Positions 1 through 11,029 of a DNA stretch of 64,000 bases are shown piece by piece; the first letter of the stretch is position 1; every line of letters starts with the position of its first letter. The notes under the pieces are model-generated. The model made no database searches. It saw nothing but the letters and a program-made list of their open reading frames with translations, and was not told the origin of the DNA. The translations under genes and the position numbers were made by a program. Source of the DNA: Rhynchopus sp. YZ270_cl-10. Its lineage: Eukaryota; Euglenozoa; Diplonemea; Diplonemida; Diplonemidae. The stretch lies in the NCBI GenBank assembly GCA_964035575.1, contig OZ037859.1:806001-870000 (forward strand), given 5' to 3'.

Positions 1-2050
1 TTTCAACAAAAAACAAAAAGTAAAAAAAAAGGGTAGTAACACAACCAGTCCCACCGATGACCAGTATTCCAGTACAATCCATTTTGGCCTGCAAGGAAGC
101 CCCTCAAAATATGAGTGCTTTTTTTTTTTTGCGTTCTTTTGGTAATTAAACCACAAAAAAACTAAAGGGTTTGGAGAAAAGCGAACAGGGTGTTACATAG
201 GCGGTAACCCCACTCCGCATTTTTTTTTCCCCCAAAAAAAACAAAACAAAAGACGATTCAAAACCTTGTGCACGAGTAGAACACAAGATCTCTGAAGGAA
301 TAAGAAACAAAAAAAAATAGAAACTTAACACTCATCACACGATAAAACCCATGGGAGAGGTTGTGGTGAAACGCACACACCTCGACCTGTTTTGGTAAGG
401 AGTGGCTCTGCAGCGCGGTTCGTCTCTAGAACCGCAAAGTGTGTTCAAAATGCTTCGTTTCTATTTCCTCCTTCATTTCATGAGGTGACAAAAAAAAAAA
501 ATCACCTCTCAGATGAACACACATCTTGGAGCAAAGACAAAGTGGAAAATTGAAAATACTTCCTTCGAAGAAAAAAAAAAGGACGAAATCCCAAACCACG
601 TGACAAGAGGATTAGCAAGATGGAAAAAGAAAAAAACGCACACAAGGAGTGCTACAACAACTTGAGATAAACTTGTCTGCAAATCTTCCCAAGGGAGAGA
701 AAAAAAACGTCTCACAAATCACGAAATGAGAACCCTTTTCGATTGCGTTGTCACCGTCAAATATATTGCAGCATCTGGGCTTACAAGCTGCCCTTTTAAA
801 AAAAATCACACACAAATGGAAGAAAAAAAAAACATAGAGAATGAGTACGCTTCGGTACTGAAAGGAGAAAAATTTTGGTGAGCTGACCTGAGCCTATTAT
901 GCCTGGTCACCTAACCTCAAAGAAAAAAAAAAACGAATTCACCAATGGGGAATACGTCTGTCATGGAGAAAGAAAGCAAAAGGTGTTGTGGAGATTCCCT
1001 AAACAGAGAACAGGAGCGTCTCACTTCGGAAGGTTAAAAAAAACAAACAAAAAGAGAGAGAGAGAAAAAACTCCCTATCCACAAATAGGAGGATGGATAG
1101 AAGGAGCGTACGTCATTGGTGGACTTTGGTTGATTTGCCTAGAGTCTGGGATGGAATTGCCCACCTTCTGATGATAAACACACAGAAAGTGAAGTTGTCA
1201 GTGCAAAACCCCCGACGCAGGCACTGACGATCTGTCAGTTATTTAAACCCCCCCGGAGTGAAAAGAAAAGTCTGGTGTACAATGACCCTGGGTCACCTTT
1301 CACCATATTTTTTTTTTCTATTTTTCCACGGAGCACCAGGTTGAGGAGAAATCGCGCACACTTTTTTCTCACTTTTTGTTTTTTTTTTTTCCACTTCAAA
1401 TCACACTTTTTCTGTGTGAAAAAGTGTGCGATGGTTCACCTCATAAGTCGACATTTAAAAAAAAACGACAAAAAAACGCATAAAAAACAATTCCACTGAA
1501 GGAGAGAAATGGAGTTGCGACGGAAGGGAGAAACGAAAGCAGAGCCTTTGAGCTGGAACAATGTTCATAAAACAGGGTGGGTAGCTGCAAAAAAAAAAAA
1601 AAAAAAAAAGAAAAACAAAAACAAAAAGGGAACCAATGGGCCTTGAACATTTCTTTGTACACACACTCAAAGAAATCATAAGGAATGCCTTTCTATAGTC
1701 ATCCTACAACACAAAACAGTATTTCAACATATGCAATCAATAAATTGATAGCATAGGTATCGGGGACAAAAATGTTCCTTACAACACAAAACTAATAAAA
1801 TGTGCCAGAAAGGCACCAACACATACTTGAACAGGAAAGAAATAAACAAAAAAAAACACATCTCCTTATAGGGGGGGGTAGCTCTAAAGCTCACGTTAAA
1901 TAAAGAAATATGTGAAAAAAAAAGATGTGCTTCTCGTACACACATCAAAATACAAATAAAAGGGAGTCGTAAAAGATGACCCATGCTCACCCTTTCAAGA
2001 AAATCATACCTAAAATACACCTAACAATATGGGGGGTTTTTTTTGGAGGG

Positions 2051-2091
<41 letters not shown>

Positions 2092-3007
2092 GGGGGGGGG
2101 CAACCCATGCCGAACTGCTCTCAAGTTTCCTATCAACATTAAATGAGGGTAGGTACTAGTTATGCACGTACAGAGGTTTGAAGGAGTGGGGGGGGCAGGT
2201 TCTATGCATGAACAAGGTGTCTGTCAAAAAAAAAAAAAACAAAAACAAAAAACAAAAAAAGGAGAGAAACGTTGGTGAAGATAACCCCAAGCAGATGAGA
2301 AGTCATCTTCTCCAACGGGGGGAAAAAAAACAAGAATAGTTGGAAGTGTTGCAAATACCTCACCATTCATCGGCAAAACGCAGACACTGGTTCTCCGCGA
2401 GTTATCAAACCCCAGAGAGCACGTCATTGGCACATGGTAAGCCATCTCCTCCAACTATTAAAAAAGGACAGAACCATATCACAAAAAAAGCCGTGAACAA
2501 AACATCACCCCGAAGGATTTGTAAGCACAAAATGCCTACACTTCATCCTTAAAGGGTCACAACAAGCCACGATAGAAACACTGGCCCTTTTCCCAATATA
2601 TTTTTGGTTGTTGTTTTTTCCCCTCCTACTATTTTTTTCACTGGACACCAGATAAAACTGGTCAATGCAATAAATATACTAAAAATCATTTGGAAAGTAC
2701 GGAGAGTGCGGCAGAGATGAGACACAAAAAATAGACATGAAAAATAGTGACTCTGGTCTGACCCCACTATTTTTTTTGAACTCTGGGCGCCATTTTGTCA
2801 AGATTGATGACCCCTCTTTTTATTTTCTGTTTAGTATGTATTGCCATACTAAACGATATTTTCATTATATTCTGTGCAAAAGACTCAAAGTCCTGAGCCT
2901 CACAGCTGTCAGAAGAAGGTCTAAAAAGAAAATAGGTTATGATTGACATCGAAAGCTCTCTTTTCGTCAATCACAAACATTTTTTCTTCCAAAAAAAAAA
3001 AAAAAAA

Positions 3008-3722
3008 CCCATCCTGGATCAGGGTTGAAAATCCCGGGCTTCCACAGCTAGCAAAATTAATTCGAAGCCCGGGTTTGTACCCGGGCTTGGTTTTTTGGTG
3101 AAAATAATTATAATACTGGTGGCTGTAAACCCAATTGATAGCAATTCGTGCACCAGGCGCACGTGGTACACGAATTGTAAGTAGCCAGTACATTTATAAC
3201 AAAGAAAGGGCAGTCATGGCACCCAAAGGTTCCTAGCGAAGCCACGGTACGCAACATTTCAAAAAATTGCGCTTATAATCGCACATTTTTACAGCCAAAC
3301 TATGTCAGGGAAGGATGGGTTGCCATCTTGCGCCGCAGGCGCACGGTACGCTACTTTTATAATTTCGCCATGTTGCATGCTTCCTTTTCCTTCGGTGTTT
3401 GACCAATTGAGTCGCGTTCTGGCTGTGACGGGGGTGTGGGTAACCCTTGAGTATAGACGTGTGTGTTTTCTTTACTGACTTCGTTGTTTTCTGTCAGCAG
3501 AGCTTCGTTTCAGCGACTGACTACCCCGGGCTGCACCCTGAGGCTACACCCCCCGTGGGGTGGGGCAGCCCACCCCAGAAAAGTTAAAACCCGGGGAAAA
3601 CCCAGGCTTAAGCCCGGGTAAACCCGGGCTTCGAACCCGGGCTTGCTCTGCGCAAAATTAATTAAGCCCGGGTTTTCCCGGGCTTACTGCCCAAGATTTT
3701 CACCGCTGCCCATCCTTGACAA
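3008..3722. repeat. CCCGGG-palindrome island, possible degenerate foldback element
   Basis: Two clusters of the palindrome CCCGGG, usually as AAGCCCGGGTTT or CCCGGGCTT, lie at 3025-3090 and 3585-3690. A block starting GCAAAATTAATT followed by CCCGGG units is repeated in direct orientation at about 3050 and 3652. The outer edges, CCATCCTGGATC near 3008 and GCCCATCCTTGAC near 3710, are loosely alike. The middle contains a hairpin with AATTCGTG and CACGAATT arms (about 3143-3177) and a GTACCGTGCGCCTGCGGCGC-type motif near 3335. No coding capacity is seen. It may be a non-autonomous mobile element, but clean terminal inverted repeats were not found. Confidence 0.4.
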
Positions 3723-4703
3723 AACAATGATACAACAGAACACAGAGAGCACAAAAAAAAAAACTATCGTTTTTTTTTGTAATTTCTTTCTTCGGCGACT
3801 ATTTCTTTGAAATGGAGTGTTTTTTCAATAGACGATGACAGAACAACACAAAAAGAAAACAAAAAAAATCGCATGGGAGTTGGTGAGAAACAGTCAATGA
3901 ATGCAAGAAACCCGAGCCAATATTTTGTTTGATTCAAAAGACCACTACCCTCGGGAAGGGCTCACTGGAGCTAACAAAATATCAGATACATTTTTCCGAG
4001 GCACCCCCCACTCTCTTCTTTATACCCCCATCCGTTCGATTGACCCATTCTACCCCATTCCCCTTGCCCTCTGTTGTTTAAGAAACTCAGATGTTTACAA
4101 GAAGAGCACATACATATTATTAACACAAAAATCGGTTTCAACAGTGCATCGAGTATGACACCCTTATGCCGGGAGCCTGCACAGCTCAAGAAGAAACTGA
4201 TTTTTTTTTGAAAACTTGGTTGTATTAGTGTAGCCACCCGAGGATGAACTCCACTATATTAAGAAGAAACTGATTTTATTTTTTTTGGAAAGACCTTTGG
4301 TGATATGAATAGGGTAGACACCCAAGAACGTGTTTCCACTAATTTTATTTTGATAATCTGTTTTAGTGTAGGAACACCCGATTTTTGCCTGAAATTTTGG
4401 TTGGGGTTTTGGGGGGTTAAATACCAACTCCACTAAACTTCATGCTACAAAAATCAGGTGGGTAAGCTGTCATGAAAGACAGTCAAACAGTATTCAAATT
4501 TGTTGATCTTTTTTTTTTTTCGTTAAATGGCGAATAGTGAATCTTATTTACTGAAACAGTAAAAAAAAAAAAAAAATGCTTGGTATCTTAAAGTGCAACA
4601 CAACGTACCCATCAGGGGAAACCGAAAGAAAACGTTAGGGATAAAGAAATATTTCGAACCTGCTTTTGCTGGCACAAAATGCATCTTTCAAAGGGAGTGT
4701 GTC

Positions 4704-4816
4704 GGGAAGGGTATGGGAGGCGTCAATAGAAAGCACAACCCATTTGAAAGATGCATAGACATCACAAAAGATTGATATGTGCAAAACGCCTCTGGGACGC
4801 AGGCACTGACACTCCG
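4704..4816 (+). repeat. 113-bp duplicated segment, copy 1
   Basis: This segment appears identical by eye to 40629-40741, about 36 kb away. It contains a family C hairpin (see 40700-40766) at its right end. In this copy the sequence ATGCATCTTTCAAA just to the left (about 4679) is the reverse complement of TTTGAAAGATGCAT inside the segment, so a larger foldback can form. The high identity of intergenic DNA suggests recent copying. Confidence 0.75.
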
Positions 4817-5093
4817 TGGGGTTATACCCCTCCCCGGGGATGTTGCACTTTTTTTATAAAAAAAAACTATTTGGTAAAATGATCATGAAGCCCTCTGCTT
4901 CAATCACCTGAAATACAAAAAACGGAATGCTGTAACATTTTATGGTAAAACACGGTATTTTTTTGTTGCGGCAAAAGCACAAAAAAAAGGTAGAGACGGG
5001 ATGAAATGGTTGGGTGTATCATAACATAGTGGATGGGTATTTTGGTTTGGTTTTTTAATATAAAAGCATTCCTTCTTTTAGAACCTTTTTCTT

Positions 5094-5142
5094 TGAAAAC
5101 TTGGTTGTATTAGTGTAGCCACCCTAGAGTGTGCTCCACTAT
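5094..5142 (+). repeat. dispersed hairpin repeat family D
   Basis: A short repeat that starts GAAAACTTGGTTGTATTAGT, continues GTAGCCACC and ends GTGCTCCACTAT. TAGTG near the left and CACTA at the right can pair. This copy looks identical to 58437-58483. More diverged copies lie at 4210-4257, 4288-4341, 5698-5761, 5778-5831, 6199-6251, 63680-63720 and 63841-63889. Most copies follow a T run. It does not resemble a known RNA gene. Confidence 0.7.
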
Positions 5143-7454
5143 AATTTTTTTTTTTTGTAGTTTCGACAACAGCCCATTATCGTCAAATTCGCAATTTTCT
5201 CAGATTTAGTTGATAAAAAAAATTTTCCCCCCGGGAAAGGCAGGTAAAGTACTGTTCAGGGTTGGTGGTTTCCATTCCTTTCTCCACTGCATAACTACTT
5301 TTCGCACGCGCTTGTATTCGTCAAACTTCGCGAACGCCACCCTGCGATTATTTAGCCGTATGAAAAAAAATAAATGGCGCCGCAGGCGAAAAAAAATAGG
5401 GTACGGTGTAAAAATGCTGGTTTACACCACACAGTCACTCAACAAACCCTTTTTTGCGGAGCAAAAAAGGAAAATGGCGCCGCAGGCAAAAAAAATAAGG
5501 GGTACGGTACGCAGCAAGCAGAAAAATTTTAAGGTTCCATCATTCCAGTCATCTGGGGGTCGGGCGAGGGGTCCCCAAAAGTGCCCAAAAATCCCCTCTT
5601 TTTTTTTTTTTCCCCTCCCAAAAAAATATTTAGTTGATTTCAACTAAATGCGAACCGCACGATAATCCCCTGTTCGACAATCACATTTTTTTTTTTTTGA
5701 TAAATTGTTGGAGTAGTGTAGTTGCCTCGGTTGTGTTGCCACAGTTGTGCAATCTCTACTTTTTTTTTTTTTTTTTTTGAAAAACTGTTTTAGTATAGCT
5801 TCCAAAGCAGAGGTGGTGTCGTCTTCACTATTTCGGTGTGTGTTTGTTTTTTTTTTAGTTTTGAGTAAGCGAAAAAGAAGAAATACTAAAACTTGGGTGA
5901 AGGAGGGTGCTATAAAAGACTGTTGTAGCGTCAGAATAGACAAAAGTCATAATAAAATTACACCCTCCAAAAATAGAGGTTGGTAAGACGAACCGAAGAT
6001 ATCTCGTGCTCAGTCATCTTACCAATGAAAAAAAAACAAATGATACATTCCTCTGTAAGGATGCGGTAGAGATGAAAGACAAATACCCTGAGCGACGCGA
6101 CCGATTTTTTTTTTTTTTTTTCAAAAAAAAAAAATGTCGGGATTGGGGATTCTTTGCCGGAAAAAGAAAAAAAGGGGGGGTTTTCTGTTTATTCTTTGGA
6201 AAAAATTTGAGCGGTGTAGATGCCTTCTGTTTGTGCCACGCGCAATCTCCATGTTTTTTTCTCTTTTCTTTGTCAGATGAATCTAAGTTTCACTTAGCCA
6301 CCTAACCAGAAAAAAAAATTTTTTATGGGTAGAAAATGCACGACAAGCCTCAACAGATGCACAAAAAAAAAAAAATATACTCTCCCATATTGAGCAATCG
6401 TTTTGTTGTTTTTTTTAATCACCTAACAAAGAGATAGGTCGTGGACTCAAATGACAATCCAAAAAGCTGGATGCCTTACAGCCCACAACTCATCCCTAAA
6501 GAGCAGAGATTGTCAGACCATTTTTTTGGGAGCTCTGGTCTGATGGCGTTATTCGGTAAATTAGTATAGATCACCAACCTCGGGTTTAAAGTAATGCATA
6601 AAGTGAAACGGTAAACCAAAAAAGGGGTGTCTTGGTAAAACAAAAACTTTTTTTTGAGGGTTTGGGGATGCGGGTATGTACTTCACATAAGAAATTCATT
6701 GTAAAAGCGCTAGAAGGGAGGTGGAATGGGGGGAATGGTATTGGAGCATCCTCAACTAAACGAATAGTTTTTGTTTGGTGCGGTTGGAAACTGCACTGTG
6801 GGGGTGTGGGCAATTTGGCAATACTCACCACCCCTGGTCACAGTGTATAGCGTTAAACTAACAAAAAGAAGAAGAAGAAGAAAAATGGTGCACACATAAC
6901 AAAGTTGAAAAGATGAGTATGCCTCTACATACACAACCAGGAAAGGAAAGTTTTTTTTTGATGATGAATACCCATCAGGGGGGCAATGCATCCTTTATCG
7001 GAGTCCTCGATCGCTCGAATATCGAGCAATCAAAGAAAAAAGAAATAGTAGCGTGATAAGAAGAAGAAAATGAAGAAGAAGAAGAAGAAAAAAAAAATAC
7101 TTTGAAATCCTATAGGTAAAAACTCACGTGGAGTGCGCAGTTTTTGTTTTCAAAAAAAAAAAAAATAGCACTTTGTCCTCCAGTGAAGAAATAATGGGAA
7201 GAAGGGGAGAAGGGGAGAAGGGGGAGGCGGGTTGGCAGCAAGCCAAAGCAGAACAGCAAAAAAAGGCGATAAAAAAAAATTGTTTGCAAAAAAAAAAAAA
7301 GGGGGGGGTTTTTTTTTTTCATGGGGCTGAAAAGGGGTGGCAAAAGAAGTATGGCTTCTTATCATGGTGCATGTTTATTTAGATTGGTGCTCCAGGGGGC
7401 TATTTTGACAGGTCCTTGACAGGTCCTCAATAAAATCCCTAGTACACCAGATTG

Positions 7455-7562
7455 CCTTGAAATACAAAACCCTCTCGTGACAGTGCACCTTGGTAAATGA
7501 CCGGTACACCCGGGGGACCCCAACCATGCAGTCCTACATCCATTTCGTGGTTTACATCTGAT
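7455..7562 (+). repeat. dispersed repeat family E
   Basis: A repeat of about 110 bp starting CTTGAAATACAAA(A/G)CCCTCTC, then GTGCACCTTGGT, a TGACCGGTAC block, a GGGGACCCCAA block and ending near ATTTCGTGG. Further copies, some partial, lie at 34481-34556, 41530-41566, 51724-51815 and 57677-57760, all in intergenic DNA. No tRNA-type A or B box could be placed with confidence, so its origin is unknown. Confidence 0.65.
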
Positions 7563-9253
7563 ATGTGCTACTCCCGCTTCCACTCATCAGACAGAACGGG
7601 GATCATTGCAAACACAGGGACATGAATCCTATGTGATGTAGGGTCTGGTTGGGGTCCTAATTATATTTCGAGGTTGACATCCGATAAAAAAAAATGGTTG
7701 ACAGTGCAAACGCCTCAACAGGCGCAAACACCGCGGGGGAAAACAACGGGTTAATGTTGTTTCACATTTCTTTTTTTTCAAAAAAATGAAATGCAAAAAA
7801 AGGGAGTTGGTATAGATGAATCTAAGCCTCTTGCTTTAGTCATTCTCTCAAATATGTGGGTAGGGTAACGAAAATCGTGACTATAAGGACGTAAGGTAAC
7901 ATCACTGTTGTGGTTCCGGCACTGCATTTAATCTTTGGAAGAAAGATACTGTAATGCTGGGGTGCAGTGAGTGCGATCACTATCATCCAGAGCGGGGAGG
8001 AGCGAATAAAATATCCTGAAATAAAAATTTGAGAAAAAATAATGAGAAAAATAAAAATGTCTGGGACATTCGGGGATAGGAGCAGTACAGAGATATATAC
8101 CGCGCTTCGCAAGGCGGATGTAAAACAAAATAAAAACCAAAAATAAAAAACTAATTTACAGAAAGATATAAATTGAGCGCAATAAAACACTTTACGCTTT
8201 ATTTCACATTACTTTAGGGTAAGAAGCACTACTAAACAACAAAAAAAACCAAAAAAAAGATAACGTACAATCAATTTTGGGGGAAACGATTTCACTGAAT
8301 CAGGGTCCAAATCAAGGGTTCAATGGAGAGACTCTAATCCAGAGGCTCCAGCAAAAACTAATACAAAAATTCGCACTCAAAGTTGTCAAAAAAAAATGTT
8401 TGGTGTCAAAAAAAAATGGTGAAATGATCCTGGTCGCCCATTCTTTGTCAACTCAACAAAAGACGAGAATTATGAACAACGCCTCCCACACCGGAGGGCA
8501 TTGATGCATAAGACGCAGGCACTCAAAAAATGGTAAGACGTCTTCAACAGTCAACATCAGACCTGCAAAAGAGATCAGATGATGAATCAGGAACACACAG
8601 AACCAAAAAAGCGAGGGATAAAAAAAGAAAATAAAAAGGAAACAACTGATACTCTCGGTCGCCGTGGTGTACAGATTTTTTTGGGGATTTAATCGTATTC
8701 GCCAAGATTTTTTTTTTTGCTGTATCGACAATCACGTTATACCTACTGGTATAACGATCGATTTTTTTGTGTCCACCAGGCGGTCCTCAAGCAGATCGCA
8801 CAAAGAGCTTTGTATATGTATTGGGTTTAGGTTTAGTTTCAAAAAGGGGGCAGCGAGAGGGGGGGGAAAACAGTATTTTTTATGGAAAATACTTTTTCGT
8901 GTAAAGACCTTGAGCAGGCTTTGTGGTCGTCGAATATTGCCGTGGTCCTTTCTATTCCTGGTGGATCGGTGTAGTTGCCAAAACAGCATAAAAGAATAGT
9001 TATCGATGAAAGCATCTACAACTAATCCATGTACAATGTCAATGGAACCCCTGATCGCGTACAGAAATCTGTTGTTAAAAAGGCGGGCAATAAGCGAGAA
9101 AAGGAGGATATCTACATACGCAAGGAAACTAGAGAAGGAAAAAAGAGAAAAACTTTGAAGATGAAAGCCTGTCTCTGTGCTTCGTCATCTCAGAAAAAAA
9201 AGAAAAGTTGTAAGATGGGTGTGCATCTCGTGCACATGACAAAAAATGTTCTG

Positions 9254-9289
9254 CAGATGAACCTAAACCTCGCAGTGCTTAGTCACCTA
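9254..9289 (+). repeat. dispersed hairpin repeat family A (intergenic copy)
   Basis: The sequence AGATGAACCTAAACC, a short loop and GCTTAGTCACCT form an imperfect hairpin. Other intergenic copies are at 875-916, 4877-4914, 5979-6026, 6272-6305, 7807-7846, 9873-9911, 10460-10499, 38728-38764, 39206-39244, 51675-51711, 54699-54734 and 59068-59102. Copies inside introns are at 37870-37902 and 45361-45393. The conserved parts are the two arms, while the loop varies, which points to selection or copying of a foldback. Confidence 0.75.
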
Positions 9290-9465
9290 ATAAAAGGTTC
9301 GGTGTGATGATGTAAATACAACAACAAAGAAAAACAAAATAGAGAAAAATTGAAAAAGATGAAAACCACCCGAGTACACACATCTTGGAAAGAAGAGAAA
9401 AAAGAAGAATTTTTTTGTTGTGTCGACAATCACCTGCTAGTGCAGGATCTGTTTTTTTTTTTTTT

Positions 9466-9500
9466 GATAAGATGAATGTGCCGTTTATACACACACACCC
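9466..9500 (+). repeat. dispersed hairpin repeat family B
   Basis: Copies share AAGATGAATGTGC, a short loop and GCACACATCTT, which pair as a stem. Related copies are at about 506-530, 1921-1950, 9213-9240, 9355-9394, 43626-43662, 51470-51500 and 54063-54103. It resembles family A in its AAGATGAA left arm but has a different right arm. Confidence 0.55.
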
Positions 9501-11029
9501 TAAGGAGAGATCGACAGGATAAAAAAAACCACACAGAGGTTTTTTTTCCCCCCCGAGAGTAAGAAAATAACAGGCACACAATGTGAACACAGTGTATTTT
9601 CCACTATCGCTTTTTTTTTTTCTTTTTCTTCTTCTTTTTTTTTGTTATCGTTGTCGACAACCACCTACCAAAGTTGGAGATCTGCCTCATTGCCCAAAAA
9701 CTATTTTTTTTTTTTCTTCTTTCCGTGCAAATGCGGGGGGATTTTTTTTTTCAAAGGGAGTGATGCAAAAACGTCTCTCACGGATGTGCACCATAAGGGG
9801 AAAAAAAATGAAGTTCATAGTGCAACCGCCTGGAGAGGCACTGACATTCAGGGGGAAAAGAGTTGGTATCAGTTAAGATGAGTCAGAGTCTCTCATACTT
9901 AAAGCGACCTCAAAACGAAACAGCGTACAAGAGGGGATACCCATTTGGGTCCCCTCTCGGGGGCTTGTTGACAAGGAGAATGTTGGGTTTCATTCTGTTG
10001 TTTCCACTTTTGGAAACAAAATGGGTGTTTTTGAGGGCGTCTTGTGGGGATCTATTAAATATTTTGGAATGAAAAGGAGAAATATTCCGGTCTTGGTTCT
10101 CATCAGGGCAGAACCCTATACAGTAAGGTTGCAATAATACACAGTTTTTGGGGAGTCTGTGTGTATGGTTTGCAGTGATTGGGTGTTTCGCTGCCTCTGC
10201 TGAGAGCTGAAAGGGAAAAATGTGAATACTCTATATTTTTTTTTTTGAATAATAAGATAACGTCTGTCTAAACGCTTCGTTTTGCTTGTTATTCTTAAGA
10301 GCTTCATGCCGTTTCATTTTTAAAAAAAAATGTGTAATCGCGCACACCCTTTACATAACAGAGAACAAAAGATAAAGGAGAACAAAATCTCGCAGTTGAA
10401 AAGAGAGAGAGAAAAACTTAAAAATGAATGCACCACCTCCCCTCATGCACGAAAAAGAAGGTTGGTAGAGTTTCCTAGGCCCCACGCTTAATCACCAAGA
10501 AATGAAACCAGAAGTTACAAACAAAACAAAGTTGGGGGACTGCTGTGGGGTATGCTGTACCACAGGACACAAACGCGGTTGCTGTTGCCTTTTTTTTTAA
10601 AGTAATCAAAGGGGGTGGACAAGAACGAAGGGGGGGGGGGGGGGGGGGAGATTGGGAGTGGGGAAAAGGGAAAGGGAGGACGTGAAGTATATCCCAAACT
10701 TATCTGGATGTTTTAAAGTGTATGTATTGTTTTGTGACGGCTGCCTAGGGAAGAGCCGGAAGGGTAAAGGAGTGGAGGTTGGGTGCAGGGCATTACACAG
10801 ACGCCAGCATGAAAAAAGATGTACATCAACCACCGCCACCTTCCACGGGAACTGGAAAAAAAATATATATTGTTGGTCGAGTTCGCTCCTCTTCCCCCCA
10901 GATCAGTACAAGCAAGTTTTTTTCAACTTTTTCCGACATTTTTTAGGAAAGAAACGTGAAAGAATGAATCATAAGTAAAAAAATAACACCCCTCCCCAAT
11001 TTTTTTTACCAACTAGCGTTCTTCAACAG

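Larger units (their letters stand above)
1..8772. other. gene-free, homopolymer- and repeat-rich region
   Basis: No open frame here resembles a protein; the open stretches are short and dominated by Lys, Phe or Ser from A or T runs. The region holds many poly-A and poly-T tracts, a poly-T/poly-G block near 2054-2100, a CCCGGG-rich island at 3008-3722, and copies of several short dispersed hairpin repeats annotated separately. GAA-rich triplet runs occur near 6867-6890 and 7060-7100. Confidence 0.7.
9211..11010. other. segment unique to the left arm, no gene seen
   Basis: The right arm joins the flanking homologies directly at about 25075-25090, so this 1.8-kb piece was either inserted on the left or lost on the right. 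It contains several family A and family B hairpins, poly-T and poly-G runs (about 10630-10649), and no protein-like open frame. Confidence 0.6.

Noticed and set aside
7110-7382. Lys/Gln-rich or Phe/Pro-rich frames
   Set aside because: Produced by A and T runs on both strands.
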